Shown here: piece after piece, positions 1 through 9,155 of the stretch
How the letters are laid out: each line of letters begins with the position of its first letter
Numbering within the stretch: the first letter of the stretch is position 1
Assembly: GCA_019232645.1 (NCBI GenBank)
Contig: JAFANO010000029.1
Location: 1 to 9,155, forward strand
DNA: 9,155 nucleotides
From: Planctomycetaceae bacterium
GTDB taxonomy: Bacteria > Planctomycetota > Planctomycetia > Isosphaerales > Isosphaeraceae
Direction: 5' to 3'
Program-made: the position numbers and the translations under genes
The notes under the pieces: generated by a model
What the model was told of the DNA's origin: nothing
The model's input: the letters and a program-made list of their open reading frames with translations, nothing else
The model's database searches: none

Positions 1-46
1 TTCCGTTCGCTCTCTCTAACGCGATTGTTACGTTCGCTGTCTCTGA
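1..46. repeat. imperfect 27-bp-period repeat in the kinase leader
   Basis: Two copies of a sequence around CGTTCGCT(c/g)TCTCT lie 27 bp apart, at about 1-19 and 28-46, matching at 16 of 19 positions. They sit upstream of the promoter. This could be the tail of a longer repeat to the left, a pair of binding sites, or chance. No function can be assigned. Confidence 0.3.
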
Positions 47-108
47 AATGAGGAAAGTTGCGAAGGCTTCGCTTTCGTACGGAATTTGCGTGTCCAGAAG
101 CGGTGCGA

Positions 109-137
109 TTGACACTCGTACTCGCGGAGCCTATAGT
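109..137 (+). promoter_or_regulatory. sigma70-type promoter of the Ser/Thr kinase gene
   Basis: A perfect -35 hexamer TTGACA (109-114) is followed after exactly 17 bp by a 5-of-6 -10 hexamer TATAGT (132-137). Transcription would start near 143-146, leaving a 5' leader of about 110 nt before the chosen start codon at 255. The promoter lies inside the longest possible open frame, which opens at 48. This argues that the first 69 codons of that frame are not translated. It is the clearest promoter in the window and suggests the kinase is transcribed by the housekeeping sigma factor. No operator-like palindrome is obvious next to it. Confidence 0.6.
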
Positions 138-254
138 ACGGTTGGTGCGGACGCGATTGCATGCGCCTATCTTACGCGTCCCCCCTGCGCATTTCGCATG
201 CTGCATGGATGTGTCCTTTGGGGAAGTCCTCCCCCGTTCCGAGAGTCATGGCCG

Positions 255-3056
255 ATGCTGGACCCCGAGCTACTCCCACGCTCCGAGCGATCCGAGACCA
301 CGGGCACGTGGCAGGCGGCCGTTCCCTCGTCATCCGCTTCGGGCATGGCCTGGAGTGGTGGCGACCCGCCGACGGTGCTCACCGGTTCATCGGTGCGCCG
401 GGCTCGGATGATCGGAGAGGTGTTGGCGGGCCCGTTACCGATGCCCGGGCCTGGCGATCGGATCGACTCGTTCGAGCTGCACGAGGCGATCGGCGTCGGG
501 GGCATGGGGGCCGTCTTCCGGGCGAATGACACCCGGCTCGACCGCCAGGTTGCTCTGAAGATCCTGCCGCCCGAGCAGTCCGGCGATGCCGAGGTGGTCC
601 AGCGGTTCTACCAGGAGGGACGCGCCGCCGCCCGGCTCGACCACGAGAACATCGCTCGGGTCTATACGATCGGCTATGACGGCAAGTATCACTATATCGC
701 CTTCGAATTCATCGAGGGGACGACCCTCCGCCAGCGCGTCGAGCGGGACGGCCCGTTGCCGGTCGACGAGGTGATCAATTACACCCTCCAGATCGCCGGG
801 GCGCTGGTGCACGCGGCCGAGCGGGGGGTCGTGCACCGCGACATCAAGCCGTCGAACATCATCGTCACGCCTCAGGGGCGCGCCAAGCTGGTGGATATGG
901 GCCTGGCGCGGCGGTTCGAGCGCGGCGGCGACGACGGGTTGACCCAGAGTGGGATGACGCTCGGCACGTTCGACTACATCAGCCCCGAGCAGGCGCGCGA
1001 CCCCCGCGACGTCGACGTCCGGAGCGACCTCTACTCGCTCGGCTGCACCCTGTTCCACATGCTGACCGGCCGGCCCCCGTTTCCCGAGGGGACTGTGCTC
1101 CAGAAGTTGCTCCAGCACCAGGAGGAACCTCCGCCCAACGTCCGCCGTCTCAACCCCGAGGTGCCCCCCGACCTGGCGAGCATCCTGGTCAAGCTGATGG
1201 CCAAGGATCGCGACCGCCGCTATCAGACGCCTGAGCAACTGGTCCGCGACCTGATGACCGTCGCCGGCGCGCTCGGCTTGCGCTCGGTCAGCCCCGAGGG
1301 CCTGATCTGGATGTCGGCGGCCCATCCGGCGGCCTGGGAGCGACACCTGATCTGGGGGATCCCCACGGTGGCGTTGATGCTCGTCGTGCTCGGGCTGGTC
1401 TGGTGGGGGCAGGAGTCGTCGGGCCCGACAGCGCGTCCGGTCGCGGACGGGTTCACGCCGCTGCCGGTCTCGCCGGCTCCGCCCCGGCCGATCGCGTCGC
1501 CTCAGGGTCCCAAGGGAGCCCCGGTCGCGCCCATCGTGGTCGCGCCCGAGCCCTCGGGACCGGAAGAGACGCCCCCCGACCCGCCCCGCGACATCTCGGT
1601 CGATTCGCGCGAGGACCTGCTCGACGTCCTGGCGAAGGCGCCGCCGAGGTCGATCGTGGTGCTCGCCGATAACGGTCCCTATCTCCTGAGAAGGGGCCCG
1701 ACTGACCGCGCCGAGCTGCCTCGGCTGGTCCGGCGCGACCTGATGATCAAGGCCGAGGCGGGGGTCCGCCCCGTGCTCCGACTGGCCCGCGACGCGGTCG
1801 GGGACAAGGCCCCTTCGGCGTTGTTCGACTTCCTCGGGGGGCGAGTGACGTTCGAAGGCCTGGAATTCGACCTGGAGCCGGTGGACCGCGACGAGCCACT
1901 GGCCGCGATCCGGACGGAAGACACCGACGTGATCGTCCGCCGCTGCCTGTTCCGCCGCCAGGGGACCCGGGCGCGGCGGGGCCGGCTGGCGGGGCTGGAC
2001 GTCCGGACGACCCTGGCCGGCGAGCGACACGCCTCGGTCTTCGTCGATGCCTGCCATTTCGACGGGGGACAGGTCGGAGTCCTGGCCTCCGGCCCGGCCG
2101 ACCTCGAGATCCGCGACTGCACGTTCGGGGGCACCGAGCCGGCCGTGACGATCGCGGGCGACCCGTCCGGCACCGGCTCGCGCGCCGAGCTCCGGCTCAC
2201 TCACGACAGCATTCTGGCCGGGGAGGGGCCGGTCTTCCGCTTCGAGGGGATCGCCCCCCTCGTCTGGGTCGAGGACACGGTGATTGCCCCCGCTCGCGAC
2301 GCCGAGATCACGCTGGTCGCCACCGACGACCCGGAGGATCTCGACTGGCGGGGCCGGGCCAACCTCTACGCCCGCGTCGTCGTCTTCCTCCAGCCGACGG
2401 GCCGGCGTCCCGGGGTCGAGGCCATCCGCGACTGGTCGGTCTGGAAGGAAGGGTTGGCCAAGATCCGGGAGACCGGTTCGCTGTCGACCCGGGGCCGCGT
2501 CTGGGAGGATGCCGACCACATCCAGGCGCTGGCCCTGGAGAGCCAGAACCCGACCCCGGCGTTCCGGCTCGCCGCGACGCGATCGGACGCCTCCGCAGCC
2601 GGGGCGCGCAAGGGGCCGTTCGGAACCCTGGAGCCGGTCACCCGGCTCTCCGCGAGCCCGCTCGAGCCGAGCCGCGTGCCTCGGACTGCCCTGGAGCCCG
2701 CGCCTGCCAGGACGGGTCGACCCGAGGGTGTCGAGACCGGACCGGCGGAGCCTCTGCCTCGGCCGGTGAGCCCGCCCGAGCCGCAGGATGATGGGGTCGC
2801 TCCCATGCGGATGGAGGAGTTGCCCGAGATGGGGATCAAGCCGAACGAGCCCGACGAGGCCCCGGGCCGTCCCGGCGAAGTGAGCGAGCCGCTCCCGCAG
2901 GGCGACGCGGGTCCCACGCCACGGGCCAGGGCGGGCGAAGCGGGACAAGTCGCCCGATCGAGGCCGGATCGGACGAATCCCGACGAGCCGGATTCGGCGG
3001 TCTTGAGGATTTCTCAGCAGTTGCTCGACGCCTTGGACCGGCCCCGAAGCCAATAG
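255..3056 (+). CDS. membrane-anchored Hanks-type Ser/Thr protein kinase with putative C-terminal beta-helix region
   Basis: Predicted 933-aa kinase that would phosphorylate Ser/Thr on unknown targets. The catalytic domain spans about residues 73-340. It has a glycine loop GVGGMGAVF (80-88), the VALK lysine K102, the alpha-C glutamate E121, HRDIKPSN (194-201, catalytic D196), DMG instead of DFG (D214), SPE in place of APE (243-245) and SDLYSLG (257-263). All catalytic residues are present, so it should be active. One hydrophobic segment at about 365-385 would anchor it, with the kinase inside and the C-terminal half outside the inner membrane. A Pro-rich linker (about 390-445) leads to about 446-700, whose short V/I-rich strands and CLF, CHF and CTF repeats resemble a right-handed parallel beta-helix. 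The last 150 residues or so are Pro/Glu/Arg-rich and probably disordered. The ATG at 255 was chosen because the promoter at 109-137 excludes the start at 48, and the sequence before it does not look like protein. An ATG at 408 is a later alternative. The gene is monocistronic and converges on the MnmE-like gene. The outer ligand is unknown. Confidence 0.88.
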   Translation: MLDPELLPRSERSETTGTWQAAVPSSSASGMAWSGGDPPTVLTGSSVRRARMIGEVLAGPLPMPGPGDRIDSFELHEAIGVGGMGAVFRANDTRLDRQVALKILPPEQSGDAEVVQRFYQEGRAAARLDHENIARVYTIGYDGKYHYIAFEFIEGTTLRQRVERDGPLPVDEVINYTLQIAGALVHAAERGVVHRDIKPSNIIVTPQGRAKLVDMGLARRFERGGDDGLTQSGMTLGTFDYISPEQARDPRDVDVRSDLYSLGCTLFHMLTGRPPFPEGTVLQKLLQHQEEPPPNVRRLNPEVPPDLASILVKLMAKDRDRRYQTPEQLVRDLMTVAGALGLRSVSPEGLIWMSAAHPAAWERHLIWGIPTVALMLVVLGLVWWGQESSGPTARPVADGFTPLPVSPAPPRPIASPQGPKGAPVAPIVVAPEPSGPEETPPDPPRDISVDSREDLLDVLAKAPPRSIVVLADNGPYLLRRGPTDRAELPRLVRRDLMIKAEAGVRPVLRLARDAVGDKAPSALFDFLGGRVTFEGLEFDLEPVDRDEPLAAIRTEDTDVIVRRCLFRRQGTRARRGRLAGLDVRTTLAGERHASVFVDACHFDGGQVGVLASGPADLEIRDCTFGGTEPAVTIAGDPSGTGSRAELRLTHDSILAGEGPVFRFEGIAPLVWVEDTVIAPARDAEITLVATDDPEDLDWRGRANLYARVVVFLQPTGRRPGVEAIRDWSVWKEGLAKIRETGSLSTRGRVWEDADHIQALALESQNPTPAFRLAATRSDASAAGARKGPFGTLEPVTRLSASPLEPSRVPRTALEPAPARTGRPEGVETGPAEPLPRPVSPPEPQDDGVAPMRMEELPEMGIKPNEPDEAPGRPGEVSEPLPQGDAGPTPRARAGEAGQVARSRPDRTNPDEPDSAVLRISQQLLDALDRPRSQ

Positions 3057-3210
3057 AGGGACCTGGTCTCGCCCCGCCTGGACCCTCCGTCTCGGCGACG
3101 TCCGGCTCGCCCCCGACAGCCTCGCCTCGACGGCCGGGCGCGACCTCCAGCGCACCCCCGACCCGCCACGGGATTTGTCTTCCGACGCGATTTTCTCACC
3201 TGAAGAGTGT

Positions 3211-4422
3211 CTAATCGGAATCGTCCTCTCCCTCGGACCGATGGCCGTGATGAGCCCGGCTCGGGTCCGGGAGGTGCGCCAAGAACTCCGAGAGTCGCCG
3301 CGTCGCCGCGTCGACTGCGCCGGCATTGAGGGCGCCACGAGCTTCGTAGAGCCATCGGACGTGGGCCGAGCGGAAGGGGACGCCGGCGCCGGGAGGCTGG
3401 GGCTCGGGGACGAGCCGGTGTGCGACCGCCGCCGCCAGGGCCTCGATGCCGTCGCCCCGCTGCGCCGAGATGCTCAGGACCTGAGGGGCCCAGGGCTCCC
3501 ACGAGGGGGGGAGGTCGGCCTTGTTGGCCACGATCAGGCCGCCGCTGAAGGCTTCGATCACCTCGCGATCGGCGTGGGTCAGGGGCTCGGAGCGGTCGAG
3601 GACCACGACGACGAGGTCGGCCTCGGCCTGCCGGGTGCGCGCCCGGGCGATGCCCGTCGCCTCGATCGCGTCCTCCGAGGTGCGGAGGCCCGCCGTGTCG
3701 GCCAGCTCGACCGGCCAGCCGTCGAACGCCGTCCGCACGGCCACGACGTCGCGGGTCGTGCCGGGGGTCGGATCGACGAGGGCACGATTGAAGCCCGCGA
3801 GGGCGTTGAGGAGCCGGCTCTTGCCGACGTTCGGCCGGCCCGCGAGCACGACCCTCCAGCCCGAGACCAGCCGCAATCCGACCCGGGCGCGTCGGAGCAG
3901 GGCCTCGACCTCGTCGAGCGTCGCCGAAGGGTCGTCGCGGGCCAGGGCGATCAGCCGGCGGGCGTCCGCCTCGAGTGCGCCCTGCGACTGGTCCAGGAGG
4001 ACCTCGGCCGACCGGACCGTCGGGGCTCGCGCCAGGTCGACCTCGGCCTCGGCGGCGATCCTCGAGCGCGCCACATGCCGGATCCAGGCGACCGGTTGCC
4101 GCCGTTCGGCCCCGGCCGCGACGAGCGCCTCGACAACCAGGGCCACCGGCGAAGGGCCGCCGTGGCACTGGATCTCCACCTCGGGGGGGTCGCCCTCGAC
4201 CACGACCGCCACGACCTCATCCCCCAGCCCGACGCCCATCCGGCCGACTCTCGGCCGACCGGGATCGGTCCGGGCCAGCCGCTCCCCACGGACGGGACGG
4301 AACGCTGAGTCGGCCACCTCCAGGGCCCGAGGCCCCCAGACGCGGACCACCGAGATCGCACCTCGACCTTCCGGGGTCAACACGGCGACGCGAGGGGGCG
4401 GTGAAGGCGGATCGAGTCTCAT
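3211..4422 (-). CDS. MnmE/TrmE-like GTPase, reduced, lacking the C-terminal cysteine motif
   Basis: Predicted 403-aa protein of the MnmE (TrmE) family, whose usual members are about 450 aa and work with MnmG to modify U34 of tRNAs. The N-domain is recognisable (PEGRGAISVVRVWGP at 17-31, EIQCHGGP at 83-90). The inserted G domain is complete: P-loop GRPNVGKS (195-202), GTTRD (221-225), DTAGLR (242-247), E254 aligning with the catalytic Glu282 of E. coli MnmE, NKAD (300-303) and SAQ (319-321). The C-terminal helical part is cut short and ends in a His/Asp/Glu-rich tail. The family's terminal FCxGK motif is absent, and so are the N-domain GEFTxRAFLNGKxDL stretch and the SYTGED loop. The other two frames past the stop do not restore them, so this is not a simple frameshift. 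It is probably a GTPase paralogue that no longer modifies tRNA. The ATG at 4422 fits the family N-terminus. An in-frame ATG at 4464 would add 14 residues, and neither has a clear ribosome binding site. It lies 110 bp downstream of coaX. Confidence 0.8.
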   Translation of the reverse strand: MRLDPPSPPPRVAVLTPEGRGAISVVRVWGPRALEVADSAFRPVRGERLARTDPGRPRVGRMGVGLGDEVVAVVVEGDPPEVEIQCHGGPSPVALVVEALVAAGAERRQPVAWIRHVARSRIAAEAEVDLARAPTVRSAEVLLDQSQGALEADARRLIALARDDPSATLDEVEALLRRARVGLRLVSGWRVVLAGRPNVGKSRLLNALAGFNRALVDPTPGTTRDVVAVRTAFDGWPVELADTAGLRTSEDAIEATGIARARTRQAEADLVVVVLDRSEPLTHADREVIEAFSGGLIVANKADLPPSWEPWAPQVLSISAQRGDGIEALAAAVAHRLVPEPQPPGAGVPFRSAHVRWLYEARGALNAGAVDAATRRLSEFLAHLPDPSRAHHGHRSEGEDDSD

Positions 4423-4532
4423 TACGGATGTTCGGCCCACAGAGCGGGACTCGACGGGAACCATGAGGAGGTCTGCACTCGCGAAGGCGGCCAGAGTCGG
4501 AGGAGGGTCCTCGCGGCGAACCCCACGGGGCT

Positions 4533-5297
4533 TCACCCCGCATCCCCTCCGAAGGCGACGTGGATCAGGCCGTGGAGCACGAGGTCGTCGACCACGCATG
4601 CGGCCTCCCCGGCGACCTCGGGGCCCAGGATCGGGGCATCGCCGCCCGTCCAGACCACCCAGGGATCGGGCGACAGGTCGGCCGCCTGGCGCGTGAGGAG
4701 CTCGCGGACCGCCCCCACGACGCCCCAGTAAAGCCCGGCCTCCAGCGCGGGCCCTGTGGAGCGACCCCACGCGGGCGGGGCCTTGCGTGGGGTGATCAGC
4801 GGCAGCTGAGCGGTCAGGAGGTGGAGTGCCCGGGCCGAGAGGCCCAAACCCGGCGCGATCGCTCCCCCCTGCCACACGGCATCGGCCGTGATCCGCTCGA
4901 CCGTGATGGCCGACCCGCACGAGACGACCAGGCCGGGCCGGCCGGGCGGGTGCATCGCTCGCGCCGCCACGACCGCCAGCGCGCGGTCGGCGCCTGCGGT
5001 TTCGGGTCGCTCCAGGGCGTGCCGGATCGGGACGCCGGCCGCCGAGCGATACCAGCGCGTCGACCCGACCCCGCGCGCCCCGAGGAACGCGCCCAACCGC
5101 TTGGCCTCGGGTGGATTCACCGTCGCGATCGCCCAGCGAGAATCCTCGGCGCCGGCCAGGTTCCAATCCTGCCAGGCCGATGCCCAGGCGTCTGGGTCGT
5201 CGCTCGGCAGGACGCGCGTCGACTCCAGCCGACTCGAAGAGCCGACCCGGCCCCACTTGAGCCGCGAGTTGCCCAGGTCGGCCACGATGCGGATCAT
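4533..5297 (-). CDS. coaX: type III pantothenate kinase
   Basis: Predicted 254-aa cytoplasmic enzyme that phosphorylates pantothenate with ATP, the first step of coenzyme A synthesis. It has the ASKHA-fold type III signatures: phosphate-1 loop DLGNSRLKWG (7-16), GADR (102-105, with D104 in the position of the catalytic base), a phosphate-2 region SCGSAIT (126-132), GGAIAPG (144-150) and adenosine motif TGG (217-219). Length is normal for the family. The phosphate-2 loop is divergent: the usual DxGTAxTxD reads SCGSAITVE, so both aspartates are replaced (Ser/Cys and Glu). Altered ion or nucleotide binding is possible but cannot be judged from sequence. The ATG at 5297 puts the first strand directly before the phosphate-1 loop. 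A GTG four codons upstream (5309) is possible, and no strong Shine-Dalgarno decides between them. It lies 52 bp downstream of obgE on the same strand and is probably co-transcribed. Confidence 0.88.
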   Translation of the reverse strand: MIRIVADLGNSRLKWGRVGSSSRLESTRVLPSDDPDAWASAWQDWNLAGAEDSRWAIATVNPPEAKRLGAFLGARGVGSTRWYRSAAGVPIRHALERPETAGADRALAVVAARAMHPPGRPGLVVSCGSAITVERITADAVWQGGAIAPGLGLSARALHLLTAQLPLITPRKAPPAWGRSTGPALEAGLYWGVVGAVRELLTRQAADLSPDPWVVWTGGDAPILGPEVAGEAACVVDDLVLHGLIHVAFGGDAG

Positions 5298-5330
5298 GGG
5301 GCTCACCACGGGGACAAGGAAGGGAGTATT

Positions 5331-6426
<1,096 letters not shown>

Positions 6427-6690
6427 TCAGCTTTGCGCGGGTTCGGCCAGCGGGATGACGTTGATCCGGCGGCCGTCCTGGTCGAATTTGACCGTGCCGG
6501 CGATCAGCGAGTAGATCGTCCAGTCGCGCCCGACTCCCACATTCTTGCCCGCGTGCCACTTCGTGCCCCTCTGGCGGCAGATGATGCTGCCAGGCTGGGC
6601 GATCTGGCCCCCGAACAACTTGATCCCCAGCATCTTCGGATTCGAGTCGCGGCCGTTGCGGCTCGATCCCTGACCCTTCTTATGAGCCAT
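6427..6690 (-). CDS. rpmA: 50S ribosomal protein L27
   Basis: Predicted 87-aa ribosomal protein L27, whose N-terminus reaches the peptidyl transferase centre of the 50S subunit. It begins [17 protein letters not shown], the mature-type N-terminus without the cleaved extension seen in Firmicutes. It contains KLFGGQ (24-29) and the L27 signature [18 protein letters not shown] (39-56), which has Ala where Pro is usual in HPG. Length is typical. The start is fixed by the conserved MAHKKG and by AAGGA 10 nt upstream. It is the first gene of the minus-strand cluster and is followed by obgE. In most bacteria rplU (L21) lies directly upstream, but none is present here. Confidence 0.97.
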   Translation of the reverse strand: MAHKKGQGSSRNGRDSNPKMLGIKLFGGQIAQPGSIICRQRGTKWHAGKNVGVGRDWTIYSLIAGTVKFDQDGRRINVIPLAEPAQS

Positions 6691-6700
6691 CGCAGCGTCG

Positions 6701-6705
6701 TCCTT
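6701..6705 (-). promoter_or_regulatory. ribosome binding site of rpmA
   Basis: On the minus strand AAGGA lies 10 nt before the rpmA ATG. It is the best Shine-Dalgarno match in front of any gene here and fits a highly expressed ribosomal protein. The other genes in the cluster lack a comparable match. Confidence 0.6.
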
Positions 6706-7074
6706 ACTTGTCGGAAAGAAAATCGTCTGAGCGTCACGGATTTTGGGGGGCAGATCATGCCGACCCTACAGAACAAGGCTCTAGCGGGTGTTTTCGGTGG
6801 TGACCCATGGCCCAGGAAACGGTGGGAGGCCCTACTGAACAGTTGTTAGCCGACGAGAAATCGGCGCATTCACATTCTCTACTCACAATGAGATCCAACA
6901 CGGGCGCCGGTTTTTCGTCACCTCATGCCAACCCGGAAAAACAGGGCCTCCCCAAAATCCATGATGGTCAGGGACATGGGAACCGTGGAACGCAAGCGCG
7001 CATGAAGTGGCCGCTCAATTCAAGGCAGAGATTATTTTATCGAGGGCCGGAGGCTCCCGGCAAGGCCGGTTCGT

Positions 7075-7113
7075 GACCCTGCGAGGGTCGACGACACACC
7101 CAGGTAGGGGGTG
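7075..7113. other. two adjacent small hairpins downstream of the glycosidase gene
   Basis: GACCCT-GCG-AGGGTC (7075-7089) is a 6-bp stem with a 3-nt loop. CACCC-(7 nt)-GGGTG (7097-7113) is a 5-bp stem. They lie 130-170 nt beyond the glycosidase stop in its direction of transcription. Neither is followed by a T run on either strand, so an intrinsic terminator is not supported. They could be RNA 3'-end structures or chance. Confidence 0.25.
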
Positions 7114-7243
7114 CATCATTGACGCCGCAACGCACCCGAGCCGACTCCTCGTCCCGATTGCCTTCCATGGCGATGGTCGGACGCATCATCGGAGGAGCGC
7201 TGACAACGGATTGGCGGCGCGGCGACCCGGCTGGCCCCGCGGC

Positions 7244-9155
<1,912 letters not shown>

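Larger units (their letters stand above)
6691..7243. other. intergenic region between the glycosidase and rpmA, no convincing gene
   Basis: This is 553 bp with lower and patchier GC than the genes. Open frames here (for example 6807-7076 on the plus strand) encode peptides without family features and with unlike codon use, so I call none. It should hold the 3' end of the glycosidase transcript and the promoter of the rpmA cluster. I found only a weak minus-strand candidate, TTGCCG (7063-7058), 18 bp, TAAAAT (7039-7034), which would give a leader of about 340 nt. Short hairpins occur at 6849-6865 and 7075-7113. No tRNA, rplU or mobile-element end is visible. Confidence 0.6.

Noticed and set aside
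48..254. N-terminal extension of the kinase starting at ATG 48
   Set aside because: The encoded 69 residues look random, base composition differs from the gene, and a strong promoter lies inside the stretch.
3014..3210. Missing MnmE C-terminus recovered by a frameshift
   Set aside because: I read the other two minus-strand frames below 3211 and saw no FCxGK or matching helical sequence, so a simple frameshift does not explain the loss.
3180..3220. Inverted repeat TTCCGA/TCGGAA between the convergent genes as a bidirectional terminator
   Set aside because: The stem is only 6 bp with a 29-nt loop, it overlaps the MnmE-like stop codon, and no T run follows.
435..3338. A 967-codon open frame antisense to the kinase gene
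   Set aside because: High-GC genes often leave the antisense frame open. Its protein is Arg/Gly/Asp-rich without any family motif, while the plus strand encodes a textbook kinase.
4526..4540. Hairpin CGGGG-CTTCA-CCCCG at the coaX stop as a terminator
   Set aside because: The stem is 5 bp without a T run on either strand, and it overlaps the stop codon within a likely operon.
4423..5256. Upstream extension of the MnmE-like frame, giving a 681-aa protein
   Set aside because: The extra part lies antiparallel to no domain, overlaps coaX in another frame and reads as Arg/Gly-rich shadow sequence. The MnmE N-terminus begins near 4422.
6807..7076. Possible 89-aa gene on the plus strand
   Set aside because: It has no recognisable family, no ribosome binding site, atypical composition and no partner. 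It is probably a chance frame in the intergenic region.

Overview
The window looks like a piece of a GC-rich planctomycete chromosome, most likely from the Isosphaeraceae. The reasons are high GC with strong GC3 codon use, a membrane-anchored Hanks-type Ser/Thr kinase with a planctomycete-style catalytic core and a large fused C-terminal region, generally weak Shine-Dalgarno signals, and planctomycete-like spellings of L27 and Obg. This placement comes from recognising protein families, not from a database search.

Layout. Positions 1-254 are a leader with a near-consensus sigma70-type promoter (TTGACA, 17 bp, TATAGT at 109-137). It drives the plus-strand kinase gene (255-3056). A 154-bp convergent gap follows. 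Four minus-strand genes then read right to left: rpmA (ribosomal protein L27, 6690-6427), obgE (ribosome-assembly GTPase, 6399-5350), coaX (type III pantothenate kinase, 5297-4533) and a reduced MnmE/TrmE-type GTPase (4422-3211). Spacings of 27, 52 and 110 bp make an operon plausible. Positions 6691-7243 are about 550 bp without a convincing gene. From 7244 to the right edge runs the C-terminal part of a GH63-like (MGH1-like) glycoside hydrolase on the minus strand, truncated by the window.

How the genes relate. rpmA-obgE is a classic ribosome-biogenesis pair, but the usual upstream partner rplU is absent. coaX adds the first step of coenzyme A synthesis. The MnmE-like protein keeps every GTPase motif but lacks the C-terminal FCxGK-type cysteine motif and parts of the folate-binding N-domain, so it is probably not a normal tRNA-modifying enzyme. 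The kinase and the glycosidase have no evident functional link to this cluster.

The strongest structural oddity is a perfect 137-bp direct repeat, 474 bp apart and in frame inside the glycosidase gene. Its second copy runs exactly to the window end. It replaces the sequence expected upstream in this family, so it is either an assembly artefact at a contig edge or a real tandem duplication. I saw no CRISPR array, transposase, integrase, tRNA or rRNA, and no convincing new multi-gene system. The items of interest are the degenerate MnmE paralogue, the kinase with a putative beta-helix region, the repeat across the obgE stop codon, and the repeat at the right edge.
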